Assembly: GCF_014190875.1 (NCBI RefSeq)
Contig: NZ_JACHVS010000002.1
Span: 248,001-312,000, forward strand
DNA: 64,000 nt
Source: Paeniglutamicibacter cryotolerans
Lineage (GTDB): Bacteria; Actinomycetota; Actinomycetes; Actinomycetales; Micrococcaceae
Reading direction: 5' to 3'
Position numbers and translations under genes: made by a program. Below are positions 8,248 to 16,476 of this stretch, piece after piece; within the stretch, counting starts at the first letter, position 1, and each line of letters starts with the position of its first letter. The notes under the pieces were generated by a model, which saw only the letters and a list, made by a program, of their open reading frames with translations, was not told the DNA's origin and did not search any database.

Positions 8248-9450
8248 ATGATCCCCGAGAATTCGATGACAATCGTGGCGTGCCCGGATTCATTCAAGGG
8301 ATCCCTGGGCGCCGCCGAAGCGGCAACGGCACTTGCGCTTGGTGCCCGGTCGGTTTTCGGACCTGGCGCGAACATCATTGAGCTTCCCCTCGCCGATGGC
8401 GGTGAGGGCTCGCTCGACGCCCTGCTTGCGGCCTGGGGCAGCAATCAGCAAACGCTTTCCGTCCATGACGCCATCGGACGTCCGGCCACCGCGCGCTTCG
8501 GTGTCTCGGCCGACGGGCGCACGGGTATGATCGAGGCCGCCGAAGCCAACGGGCTACCCCAGGTCAGCGACGTTCCCTTGCAGCCGCTGCGTGCCGATAG
8601 CCGCGGTGTCGGAGAAATAGCCGTCCACCTGCTCAACGCGGGCATCACCGAAATCATGCTGTTCATCGGAGGGTCGGCCAGCACGGACGGCGGCACGGGT
8701 TTCCTCAACGCGCTGGGTGTTCGCTTCCTCGACGCCGCCGGCTTTCCTGTGGCCCCCGGCGGCGGTGGGCTGGCCGATATTGCCCGCATCGATCCGTCCG
8801 GGCTGCACCCGGCGGCAAGCGCGGCCTGCTGGGAGCTGGCGGTCGATGTGAGCAACCCTATCTGCGGTCCGCGGGGCGCCGCAGCGGTCTTCGGACCACA
8901 GAAGGGTGCAGGAGCCGATGACGTTTCAGCCCTTGACGCGGGCCTAGAACACCTGGCACGCATCCTGGCGGCGCAGGCGGGAATCGACGCCGCGGAATTC
9001 CTCGAGCGCGAAGGCCTTGGCGCGGCCGGAGGCCTGCCCGCCTGCCTCGTCGCCCTGCTGGGTGCGCGGACGGTTCCGGGGTCAACGCTGGTCTCGGAGG
9101 CGCTGGACCTCGAAGGGCTCTTGGCCGATGCCGACCTCGTGCTCACCGGGGAGGGGCGGCTGGATTCACAGTCGCTCGGCGGCAAGGTCGTCGACGCCGT
9201 GCGTCGGCTGTCCCCGGCCGACACCCCCGTCATCGTCATCGCCGGCACGGTGGAACTCGATAGTGCCCGCTGTCGCGCCGAAGGCATCACCGCGGCATTC
9301 TCCATTGCCAGGGGCCCTGCCACCCTCGCAGCGCTCAGCGTGGACACCGCGTCGCTGGTCCGCGATGCCGCGGCCCAAGCCTGCTCTCTGCTGGGGTTTT
9401 CCACCCTGTCAACTCGCGCCTACGGAAAGCCAAGGAGTCCTCGGCCCTGA
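8248..9450 (+). CDS. Glycerate kinase (GarK/GlxK type)
   Basis: Phosphorylates glycerate, linking glyoxylate/hydroxypyruvate breakdown to glycolysis. The 400-aa product carries the family signature [16 protein letters not shown] near the start, [13 protein letters not shown] (about 50-60), the [14 protein letters not shown] motif (about 140-155) and [14 protein letters not shown] (about 303-316). There are two possible ATGs, 8248 and 8266. The second gives [12 protein letters not shown], the common family N-terminus, but neither has a strong Shine-Dalgarno. A TATCGT box 8-14 bases upstream of 8248 would suit a leaderless message. It stands alone, with no other glycerate genes nearby. Confidence 0.92.
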   Translation: MIPENSMTIVACPDSFKGSLGAAEAATALALGARSVFGPGANIIELPLADGGEGSLDALLAAWGSNQQTLSVHDAIGRPATARFGVSADGRTGMIEAAEANGLPQVSDVPLQPLRADSRGVGEIAVHLLNAGITEIMLFIGGSASTDGGTGFLNALGVRFLDAAGFPVAPGGGGLADIARIDPSGLHPAASAACWELAVDVSNPICGPRGAAAVFGPQKGAGADDVSALDAGLEHLARILAAQAGIDAAEFLEREGLGAAGGLPACLVALLGARTVPGSTLVSEALDLEGLLADADLVLTGEGRLDSQSLGGKVVDAVRRLSPADTPVIVIAGTVELDSARCRAEGITAAFSIARGPATLAALSVDTASLVRDAAAQACSLLGFSTLSTRAYGKPRSPRP

Positions 9451-9592
9451 CTGTTTGCCTTTCTCGCGGGCGCGCCCTACCTGCTGGTCCCATCACGCTC
9501 GACAGCAGCCACGAGGGGGCCAGTTTGATTTCGACGGTCCAGGCCCGAAGCGTCGCCCGGTAAGCCCGCATCCAAGGGGCTGACGGTGGGCG

Positions 9593-10279
9593 TCAGTCGA
9601 TGCGGGGGTGGGCTTGGCTGGCGGCGAGCACGGTGTCCAGCTTGGTCTTCATGGTGCAGGCCAGGAGTTCGCCAGCCAGCGGGTTGGTCTCGAAAACTTC
9701 CGGCATGCGCAGGCTGATGAGTGTGTTCATGAGCATGCCCTGGGCCAGGAAGTCGGAAGCGCCCTGAGGGCCAAGCCCGGCTTCGTCCCTCACCAGCCGG
9801 AACAAAGCCAGGAAGGCATCGCGGGCGCGCGGGCCAATGATCGGCTCATGGCCGGAGACAAACGACTGCATCAAAAGCAACAGGATGCCGCGGTCCCGGA
9901 TCAGGTCGGCGTAGGCGCGTCCCATCAAGCCCCTGAGGTGCCCAGCGCGGGTTTCGCCGAGGGACGGGTCAAGCGCGGCGACCTGGCTGTCCATTCGGCC
10001 GGCGTCGTATTCGGAAATCAGGGTGCGAAACGCGTTGAGCAGCTTGCCCAACGCCCGGTCCATGGCCTCGAGGAACAGGTTTTCCTTGGTGCCGAACATG
10101 CGCACCACGTAGGGCTGGCTGATGTCGGCGGCCTTGGCCACCTGGGCGGTCGTGGCACCGGCATAGCCACGCTCGCCAAAGACCGCGGTGGCAGCCGCGA
10201 GGATCAACTCGCGGCGCTCCACGGAAGGCATCCGGGTTGGCGTGGGCGTCTGAATTCCTGTGGTCCCCATGCTTGACAT
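9593..10279 (-). CDS. TetR/AcrR family transcriptional regulator (drug-efflux type)
   Basis: The 228-aa repressor has an N-terminal TetR helix-turn-helix (about 25-70): RELILAAATAVFGERGYAGATTAQVAKAADISQPYVVRMFGTKENLFL. The C-terminal ligand-binding domain is variable, so the ligand cannot be named. It is divergent from the MFS exporter gene with only about 76 bases between starts, and two 16-bp palindromes of identical design fill that space. Repression of both itself and the exporter is therefore the natural reading. In-frame ATG alternatives exist at 10279 and 10270. Confidence 0.88.
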   Translation of the reverse strand: MSSMGTTGIQTPTPTRMPSVERRELILAAATAVFGERGYAGATTAQVAKAADISQPYVVRMFGTKENLFLEAMDRALGKLLNAFRTLISEYDAGRMDSQVAALDPSLGETRAGHLRGLMGRAYADLIRDRGILLLLMQSFVSGHEPIIGPRARDAFLALFRLVRDEAGLGPQGASDFLAQGMLMNTLISLRMPEVFETNPLAGELLACTMKTKLDTVLAASQAHPRID

Positions 10280-10295
10280 GTTATCAGCTGATAAC
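10280..10295. promoter_or_regulatory. TetR operator site 1
   Basis: Perfect 16-bp palindrome GTTATCAGCTGATAAC immediately upstream of the TetR start codon. It shares the scheme GTnATCAGnTGATnAC with a second site exactly 32 bp away, about three helical turns, placing both on one DNA face. Confidence 0.75.
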
Positions 10296-10311
10296 TATAT
10301 TTTCGGATCAG

Positions 10312-10327
10312 GTAATCAGTTGATTAC
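10312..10327. promoter_or_regulatory. TetR operator site 2
   Basis: GTAATCAGTTGATTAC is a palindrome apart from its centre, 28 bases before the MFS start. It is the second copy of the operator design at 10280-10295 and is well placed to block the exporter promoter. Confidence 0.75.
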
Positions 10328-10355
10328 ATGAAATTTCAATGGTTTTGGACCTCCG

Positions 10356-11636
10356 ATGAACCGTCGCATCCCCGTATGGCTCGCCATCACGGCCGCCTCA
10401 CTTCCGCTGTTCATGGCCACTCTGGATAACCTCGTGGTCACCAAGGCACTGCCCGTCATCCATGAGAAGCTCGGCGCCGGCGTCGAGGAACTGCAATGGA
10501 TCGTCAATGCCTACGCCCTGGCCTTCGCCACGTTCATGATGCTCGCTGTCGGACTCGGCGACCGGTTCGGCCGTCGCCGCATCTTCGTTGCCGGCATTGC
10601 CGTCTTCACGCTCGCCTCCGCGGCGGCCGCACTGAGCTCCGAACCGACGCAGCTCATCACGGCCCGGGCGTTCCAGGGCGTCGGTGCGGCCGCGGTGATG
10701 CCGCTGTCGCTGACCCTGCTCGCCGGCTCCGTGAGCACCAAGTTGCGTCCCCTGGCCATCGGCATCTGGGGAGGCGTCTCCGGGTTGGGAGTAGCCCTGG
10801 GGCCGCTGATCGGCGGTGTGGTCGTGGAGGGCTTGAACTGGCAGTCGATCTTTTGGATCAACGTCCCGATCGGGATCGTCGCCATTGCACTGGTGCTTCT
10901 GGTGTTGCCCAACAGCTTTGGAGCCCGTGTCCGGGCCGACATCCTGGGGCTGGTGCTCTCCGGTGTCGGCCTGTTGGGACTCGTCTTCGGCATCGTGCAC
11001 GGGAACGATGCCGGCTGGTCAAGTGCCGAGGTCCTGGCCCCTCTGGTGGGTGGCTGCATCTTGCTCGTGGCTTTCGTGCTGTGGGAGGCGCGGACCCGGG
11101 ATCCGCTGCTGCCGTTACGACTGTTTCGGGACCGCAGTTTTACCGCCGCAAACATCGTCGGCTTGACGTTCAGCTTCGGCGTCTTCGGCGCGGTGTTCAG
11201 CTTGATCCAGTTTCTGCAGGTGGTTCAGGCGTATTCCCCCTTAGAGGCCGGCGTGATGACCATGCCGTGGACATTGGCGCCGATGTTCGTGGCCCCGATG
11301 GCTGGATTCGTGGCGCCGAGGCTGGGAACGCGCACACTCGTCATCACGGGCATGACCCTACAAGCGGGGGCTTTGGCCTGGTTGGCGGCGCATCTGTCGT
11401 CCGACGTTGCGTACGGCGTCATGGTCCCCGGTTGCCTGGCGGCCGGGATCGGCATGGGGCTCGTGTTTGCTCCGCTGTCGACGGCGGTGCTGGCCAACAT
11501 GCACGCCAATGACCACGCGAAGGCCTCCGGCACCAATTCGGTCATGCGCGAGGTCGGAGTGGCCCTGGGCATCGCCGTGCTGACGGCAGTGTTCACCCGG
11601 GGCGGGCGGGCAGCTCACGCCAACAGGTTACGTTGA
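10356..11636 (+). CDS. MFS drug exporter, DHA2 (EmrB/QacA-like), frameshifted near its C-terminus
   Basis: Proton-driven multidrug exporter type with about 13-14 predicted helices. It shows LDNLVVTKALP in helix 1, the loop motif GDRFGRRRIF, and the antiporter-type GIWGGVSGLGVALGPLIGG (motif C) in helix 5. The frame stops at 11636 after an abnormal ending (GGRAAHANRLR). In another frame the text continues sensibly as TPTGYVDAAIPAVWVGAAA through the last helix to 11790. One extra G in the run GGGCGGGCGGG (11604-11610) would explain this. It is either a real disabling mutation or a sequence error. Controlled by the divergent TetR gene. Confidence 0.85.
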   Translation: MNRRIPVWLAITAASLPLFMATLDNLVVTKALPVIHEKLGAGVEELQWIVNAYALAFATFMMLAVGLGDRFGRRRIFVAGIAVFTLASAAAALSSEPTQLITARAFQGVGAAAVMPLSLTLLAGSVSTKLRPLAIGIWGGVSGLGVALGPLIGGVVVEGLNWQSIFWINVPIGIVAIALVLLVLPNSFGARVRADILGLVLSGVGLLGLVFGIVHGNDAGWSSAEVLAPLVGGCILLVAFVLWEARTRDPLLPLRLFRDRSFTAANIVGLTFSFGVFGAVFSLIQFLQVVQAYSPLEAGVMTMPWTLAPMFVAPMAGFVAPRLGTRTLVITGMTLQAGALAWLAAHLSSDVAYGVMVPGCLAAGIGMGLVFAPLSTAVLANMHANDHAKASGTNSVMREVGVALGIAVLTAVFTRGGRAAHANRLR

Positions 11637-11790
11637 CGCGGCCATCCCCGCCGTCTGGGTAGGCGCTGCGGCGCTGCTTGTGGCGCTGGTAGCCGCGTTC
11701 TGGATGCCGTCGCTGCACCTGTCCCGGGAGCTGGCCGCGGCATTGGCGCGGGAAGAAGCCACGGGCAAGGAAGTGGACCGACGGGAATAG
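11611..11790 (+). pseudogene. Displaced C-terminal segment of the MFS exporter
   Basis: Read in the frame shifted by one base, this segment gives QLTPTGYVDAAIPAVWVG, a last membrane helix (AALLVALVAAFWMP) and a charged tail ending at TAG 11790. That is the normal ending of a QacA/EmrB-type protein. It has no start or ribosome binding site of its own and belongs to the gene at 10356. Confidence 0.75.
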
Positions 11791-11996
11791 ACGAGTCGCA
11801 TTCCAAGGCACGCGGCGTCGCGCGTGGTTTGCGAGGCGCGGTGTTGGGAATCGGCTGTATTTCGGCAATGCATGGCGTGGCGGAAGCCGGAGGCTCCACC
11901 TGGCGGTCGGTTTCCGCGTGGAGGTTCCGTTCCTCGTCCGCTAGTGCAGGCTTCACGCCGGAGGCTGAAGCATCTCTCGACGATGCCTGCGCTTCG

Positions 11997-13199
11997 TCAT
12001 CGCCGGCGTCCCCGCTCTAGCAGCGCACCGATGGTCAGTCCGGCAACCAGTGCCCAGAAAGCACCTCCAATGCCGGCGATGCTCAGTCCCGAGGCGGCAA
12101 CGAGGAACGTGATCAGGGCACTGAGCCTGGTTCGAGGCTCAGCCAGTGCCGAGGATGCTGCGGAACCCAACGTGGCAAGCAGTGCCAGGCCGGCCGCGGC
12201 CTCTAAAAGTCCTGCCGGGCTGGCCGCGGCCAGCGCGGTAATGGCCGCCGATGCAAGGCCGAGAATGATGTAGAACCCACCGGATGAAACCGCGGCTATC
12301 CAACGCCGGGAACGGTCGGGACCAGCCTCGTCGCCGGCCGCCAATGCGGCTGAAATCGCTGCAAGGTTGATGGCATGCCCACCGAAGAGCGCCCCCACCG
12401 AGGTGCCGATGCCGGTGGCAAGCATCGAGGAACGCCACGGTACGTCGTAGCCGAAGCCTTTGAGGACAGCCACGCCCGGAACGTTCTGTGACGCCATGGT
12501 CACGACGAAGAGTGGCAATGCGATGCCGGTGAAGGCTCGGAGGGTGAAGGCCGGGATGGCGAACTCGAGATGGGGGAGCAGGCTGACCCCGTGGACGCTG
12601 TCGCCCGGGCTGGTGGCCAACGTAAAGCCGGCGATGCCCAGGGCCACTGCCATGGCCACGGGAACCGCCCATCGGGGGTTCAGCTTCAGGAAGAGCAACC
12701 AGACGACGATGACTGGAGTTACATAAAGCGGAATGGTGGATAGCGCCATGAAGGGGGCCAGGCACAGCTGAAGTAGGACGCCGGCAAGCATGGCTTGGGC
12801 CAGATGGACGGGAATCGCCGCAACCAGCCGGCCCAGCCACGGTATGGCCCCGGTGGCTGCGATGAGCACGCCGGTCAAGAGGAAGGCCCCGACCGCCTCG
12901 TTCCAACCGAAGTTCATGCCGCCGGCCCCGGCTAGGAGCGCTGCTCCGGGAGTTGACCATGCCGTGGTGATGGGTCGCTTCGTGAACCAGGCCAGGCCGA
13001 TCGCAACCACGGCGAAGGTCAGGGTCAGCGCCAAGAGGCCCGAGGCGGCCTGGCTGGGGCTTGCTCCCACGGCTTGCAGTCCGGTCAGGACGACCGCGAA
13101 GGAGGATGTGTATCCGACCAGCGCGGTGACCAAGCCGGCGATGACCGGCTGAAGTGTCGGATTTCGGCGGGCGGGAGAATCGAGGGTGACCTCGGGCAT
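11997..13199 (-). CDS. benE: BenE family (benzoate/H+ symporter-like) transporter
   Basis: About 400-aa inner-membrane protein with roughly 11-12 helices and the BenE-type text: LVGYTSSFAVVLTGLQAVGASP, RPITTAWSTPGAALL, QAMLAGVLLQLCLAPF and GGHAINLAAISAAL. BenE proteins import benzoate or other aromatic acids. No aromatic-degradation gene is in the window, so the substrate is not supported by context. The start at 13199 (MPEVTLDSPA) has an AGGAACC leader; an upstream in-frame ATG at 13253 would add arginine-rich non-conserved residues. It converges with the frameshifted MFS gene. Confidence 0.88.
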   Translation of the reverse strand: MPEVTLDSPARRNPTLQPVIAGLVTALVGYTSSFAVVLTGLQAVGASPSQAASGLLALTLTFAVVAIGLAWFTKRPITTAWSTPGAALLAGAGGMNFGWNEAVGAFLLTGVLIAATGAIPWLGRLVAAIPVHLAQAMLAGVLLQLCLAPFMALSTIPLYVTPVIVVWLLFLKLNPRWAVPVAMAVALGIAGFTLATSPGDSVHGVSLLPHLEFAIPAFTLRAFTGIALPLFVVTMASQNVPGVAVLKGFGYDVPWRSSMLATGIGTSVGALFGGHAINLAAISAALAAGDEAGPDRSRRWIAAVSSGGFYIILGLASAAITALAAASPAGLLEAAAGLALLATLGSAASSALAEPRTRLSALITFLVAASGLSIAGIGGAFWALVAGLTIGALLERGRRR

Positions 13200-13312
13200 G
13201 TGGTTCCTATGGATCAAAAGCCGGACACGCAACAAGTGCCGGTGACGCCTCACGGCGGTACCGGCACCCGTTTTGCCGCGCCCGGGAGGGCTGGCTTGAG
13301 AACTTCTGTGGC

Positions 13313-13537
13313 TTAGGCGGGAGGTGTCTCGCCGCCATCGACCTTGTCGATGAGGCCCTTTGCCGTGTCCTGAACCTTGTCAACGTGTTCGGCGAACTTT
13401 CCGCCGGTCTTCTCGTCGACGAAGTTACCGACGTTTTCGACTGCGTCATGCAGCTTGTCGGCGTTCTCGTGAACCAGTTCGGTGGCCTTGCCCTTGAGTT
13501 CTTCGGCCTTGCCCTTGAGCTCGTCAAATACTGACAA
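13313..13537 (-). CDS. MT0933/Rv0909-type small antitoxin-like protein
   Basis: A 74-aa, lysine/glutamate-rich helical protein. From a TTG at 13537, preceded by a near-perfect AGGAGGT with 7-base spacing, it reads SVFDELKGKAEELKGK and ends with NVGNFVDEKTGGKFAEHVDKVQDTAKG. The GxFVDEKTGGKxAxxVDKVQ core matches the MT0933-like antitoxin family, as recalled. The best-known member is paired with a toxin in mycobacteria. Here no toxin-sized neighbour exists, so it is an orphan and the antitoxin function is unproven. An in-frame ATG at 13606 lacks such a ribosome site. Confidence 0.75.
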   Translation of the reverse strand: MSVFDELKGKAEELKGKATELVHENADKLHDAVENVGNFVDEKTGGKFAEHVDKVQDTAKGLIDKVDGGETPPA

Positions 13538-13606
13538 AAGGCACCTCCTCTCGACGTGGGAAGCCTTGGTTGCTTCCACCTGTAAACATCGTAGCCAATA
13601 TGGCAA

Positions 13607-14565
13607 GTGCCGCGACAGGGGGCACAGGTGAATTTCGGTGAGCCAAGAGCGTAATCCATGATTGCGGGAGGGTGCGGCGAATGGACCTACCTAAAGCATG
13701 GCTGACCTGTATTTTCTGAGAATCCAGGATCGGGTTGCTGGGACTTGAAGCCGCACCATGGCCGATCCTCGTCCCGATATCGGCGTGTCGGGATCTGGTT
13801 CCCCTTGCACTCGAGGATGCCGTGTGACCTGGCTGGCCCTACGGTCATCGGATCCGCGCGAAAGCCGCTCGGCTCTCCGCACCCGGCCTCAGCCCGGTAG
13901 AGTGCGCTCGGCAACGTCGAGTCCAAGATGCCATCCTCAATTCCGACGGCAAATGGGGCGGGTTTGCTGCTTTCCAGGTGACGCTGCGGAGCAAGGTGGT
14001 GGCCAGCCAGATCACCAAGGTGCTTGCCGCTGTGACGAGTGCGATTGTTCTGATTGTCTCGCCGTATATGGTGGATCGCTCCTGGGATCCGGTGGGTTGA
14101 AGCTCGACCCGTGGTGAATGCCTGCTTCTGGAGCCAGTGAGTCATGCCCTGCAAGACATGTCGAGGTGGAGCATGGACCCCTGGCGACTTCCATGCGTCA
14201 CATGGGTGAACCAATACGCCGACCGCCGCACGTCTTGCTTCACGTTCCGGGCGAAGGGACGGCCTGCGCCTGGGCTGTTCGACGATCTACCTGCCGGCGT
14301 TGCGCGCTGACGTGGCCCAAGGCCCGGGGATCCCGCATCGAAACCGCAGCGGAGGGCGTGGCGACCATGGAGCGTGATGAGGAGTTGATTTCGTGGGCTT
14401 GCGGTAGGGGGATGAGCGCTTTGCTGGTGAGCCACCTCACCTTCGACCATTCAGCGCAGATCAGCAGATCAAGTGTTCAGGGTGTTTGCGAACCGTGCAT
14501 GAGCGGATTGGCCGTCCGTAGAGGCTAGGAGCGTGTCCAACGTGTCGGGTTCGGTTCAGGGCGTT
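13607..14565. other. About 1 kb without a confident gene, possibly decayed coding DNA
   Basis: Several long frames are open on both strands, but none has a good ribosome site together with plausible protein text. On the plus strand the frame around 13828-14100 reads NSDGKWGGFAAFQVTLRSK and then a hydrophobic stretch SAIVLIVSPYMVD before a TGA. This hints at a broken membrane-protein gene. No terminal inverted repeats or transposase motifs were found. Confidence 0.4.
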
Positions 14566-14609
14566 AAAGCAAGTGTGGGCCCCGGATAACCGGGGCCCAC
14601 ACTTGCTTT
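14566..14609 (-). terminator. Terminator of the tRNA cluster
   Basis: A perfect 20-bp stem (14566-14585 with 14590-14609) with an ATAA loop directly follows the last tRNA on the minus strand. It even overlaps the encoded CCA end. The 3' arm ends in CTTTAA on the minus strand. Confidence 0.85.
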
Positions 14610-14611
14610 GG

Positions 14612-14685
14612 AGCGGACAACGAGATTCGAACTCGCGACCTCCACCTTGGCAAGGTGGCGCTCTAGCCAACTGAGCTATGTCCGC
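14612..14685 (-). tRNA. tRNA-Gly (GCC)
   Basis: Cloverleaf with 7-bp acceptor GCGGACA/TGTCCGC, anticodon loop TTGCCAA (anticodon GCC) and T-arm GTTCGAATC. CCA is encoded just downstream (14611-14609). It is last in a six-tRNA transcript and nearly abuts the terminator hairpin. Confidence 0.95.
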
Positions 14686-14719
14686 ATGGCTGCACGTCCA
14701 TTATTGATGGATGCATCCG

Positions 14720-14791
14720 TGGGCGATACTGGGATCGAACCAGTGACCTCTTCCGTGTCAGGGAAGCGCGCTACCGCTGCGCCAATCGCCC
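14720..14791 (-). tRNA. tRNA-Val (GAC)
   Basis: Acceptor GGGCGAT/ATCGCCC with discriminator A, and anticodon stem CTTCC/GGAAG enclosing CTGACAC (anticodon GAC). CCA is not encoded. Identical to the copy at 14978-15049. Confidence 0.95.
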
Positions 14792-14866
14792 AAATTGCCA
14801 TCCACCGAATAAACGGTTTCAAGCGATCAAAAGAAGCAAACCGAACGGGTTTGAATCCTTCAATGG

Positions 14867-14940
14867 AGCGGACAACGAGATTCGAACTCGCGACCTCCAC
14901 CTTGGCAAGGTGGCGCTCTAGCCAACTGAGCTATGTCCGC
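14867..14940 (-). tRNA. tRNA-Gly (GCC)
   Basis: Identical in body to the tRNA-Gly at 14612-14685, anticodon GCC, with CCA encoded downstream. The Val-Gly pair is duplicated within this cluster. Confidence 0.95.
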
Positions 14941-14977
14941 ATGAAAAAATCTCCACGTGACTGTGGAGGCATTCCAG

Positions 14978-15049
14978 TGGGCGATACTGGGATCGAACCA
15001 GTGACCTCTTCCGTGTCAGGGAAGCGCGCTACCGCTGCGCCAATCGCCC
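14978..15049 (-). tRNA. tRNA-Val (GAC)
   Basis: Second identical copy of tRNA-Val with anticodon GAC and the same 72-base body. CCA is not encoded. Confidence 0.95.
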
Positions 15050-15077
15050 AATGCTTTGCAAGCTTACAACACCTTCG

Positions 15078-15149
15078 AGGTGGGGACGGGATTCGAACCC
15101 GCGTACACGGCTTTGCAGGCCGTTGCCTAGCCTCTCGGCCACCCCACCA
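15078..15149 (-). tRNA. tRNA-Cys (GCA)
   Basis: Acceptor GGTGGGG/CCCCACC, anticodon stem ACGGC/GCCGT around CTGCAAA (anticodon GCA), T-arm GGGTTCGAATCCC. It is the only cysteine tRNA in the window. Confidence 0.95.
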
Positions 15150-15209
15150 TTACCTCAAAACGGTTGCCCGTTTATCGGCGTGGTTGGCGAACCAACCAGA
15201 TGACTTGCG

Positions 15210-15283
15210 AGCGGACAACGAGATTCGAACTCGCGACCTCCACCTTGGCAAGGTGGCGCTCTAGCCAACTGAGCTATGTCCGC
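15210..15283 (-). tRNA. tRNA-Gly (GCC)
   Basis: First gene of the minus-strand tRNA transcript, with the same body as the other two Gly copies (anticodon GCC). Here CCA is not encoded (TCGC follows). Its promoter should lie in 15284-15400; only a weak TTTGTA-N17-TATAGA candidate is visible. Confidence 0.95.
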
Positions 15284-15495
15284 AATGTAGGGCCGCAATT
15301 TCCCGTTTCGTTTCCGAACCGATCGGCTGCGCTCCAACGAGTAAGAACTCTATACGACCGATTGCCCAACTTACAAATCGGCGGTTCCCTCGGACCGTCC
15401 GGGAACTGAAATCACCGGAATGTCGGTGGTTTCTTCCGAACAGGTCAGCTGGCGATTCGGGCGAGGCTGTCGGGAGGACATGCGAAAATCGAGCC

Positions 15496-16347
15496 ATGAC
15501 TTCTCCAGCGTTGGCTCAGCAGACAGATTTCGGGCGCATGTACTCCCGCCGCATCGGCGGGCTGCCCGAGGTTCCCTCGATCACCACGGTCATTTCGCAG
15601 GCCGGCATGAGCCTGGATGGATGGATCGGGCACATGGCCGCGACGGCCGTGATCCAGGACAAGAGGCTGCCCGAAGCCATCGGCAATGTGGCAAAGCTCA
15701 AGGCCATCGCACGCCAGGCATCCGACGCCGCTGCCCAATACCGTGATGCCGCAGCCGCCCGCGGGGATCGCGTCCATGGCTACTGCGAACAGATCGCCCT
15801 GCGCGGCCTGGGGTGCCCGCATACTGCGGCAGAGGCGCGCGCCGAACTCGAGGAGCATGGCGAGGGGGCCTTCGCCGGCCGTTTCGATGAATGGTGGGAG
15901 GAATATCAGGTTGTCCCGTTGGCCGCCGAGGTCACCGTCTGGAACGAGGAGGTCGGCTACGCCGGGACCCTTGATCTGGTTGCCGAGATCGGCGGCAGGC
16001 TATGCCTGATCGACTACAAGACACGGGGGACCGGCCGCGATGGCAAGGTCAAGCCATTGGATCCCAAGGTCGTGATGCAATTGGCGGCTGGCGCCAAGGC
16101 CCAGGAAATGATTGTCGACGCCGAGGCTGGCACCTGGGAGCCCTGGAAGTACGGGGCCGAACCGATGCTGCTGGGTGTGGCCATCGGCGAAACCGAGGTG
16201 CAGTCCGTCATGGCCAACCCGGCCGTGCTTCCGGCCTATTGGAGCCGGTTCTGGTCGCTGCGCCAGGTCTGGGGTTCCGGGCTGAAGGTCGCCGATGCAG
16301 GGATCGCGTTGCAGCCGGTTGGACCGCCCCCGGCCCTACGTGACTAG
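15496..16347 (+). CDS. PD-(D/E)XK superfamily nuclease, orphan
   Basis: A 283-aa soluble protein with a RecB/exonuclease-type nuclease core. It has a G90-x-x-x-H94 motif (ARGDRVHGYCE), an acidic residue E145 (AEVTVW), D160 in GYAGTLDLV, and D173-x-K175 in LCLIDYKTRG. This is the metal-binding D...DxK pattern of Cas4/RecB/lambda-exonuclease relatives. No helicase, Cas or phage gene is adjacent, so its biological job is not evident; DNA repair or degradation is a reasonable guess. The ATG at 15496 is the first in frame. It stands alone between the tRNA cluster and def. Confidence 0.75.
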   Translation: MTSPALAQQTDFGRMYSRRIGGLPEVPSITTVISQAGMSLDGWIGHMAATAVIQDKRLPEAIGNVAKLKAIARQASDAAAQYRDAAAARGDRVHGYCEQIALRGLGCPHTAAEARAELEEHGEGAFAGRFDEWWEEYQVVPLAAEVTVWNEEVGYAGTLDLVAEIGGRLCLIDYKTRGTGRDGKVKPLDPKVVMQLAAGAKAQEMIVDAEAGTWEPWKYGAEPMLLGVAIGETEVQSVMANPAVLPAYWSRFWSLRQVWGSGLKVADAGIALQPVGPPPALRD

Positions 16348-16476
16348 TCACACCCCGCAGTCCGGTGGCTTCGCGTGCACACCACGTAAACTGGAGGCGG
16401 TGCGTCCAGCGAAACCGGGCGTGCCGAGCATCCACAGCACATTGCCGGCCCTTGCCGGTGGAAGGGAGGCGAGCCC

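Noticed and set aside
13687..14214. A 175-codon minus-strand frame in the 1-kb gap
   Set aside because: No ribosome site, no recognisable motif, and a neighbouring plus-strand frame has equally good protein-like text; neither is convincing.
14612..15283. Repeated ~75-base blocks that might suggest a repeat array
   Set aside because: They fold as tRNAs with clear anticodons; there is no CRISPR-like spacing and there are no cas genes.
15078..16347. tRNA plus nuclease as a prophage attachment and phage remnant
   Set aside because: No integrase, no duplicated tRNA 3' end serving as att site, and no phage structural genes were seen.
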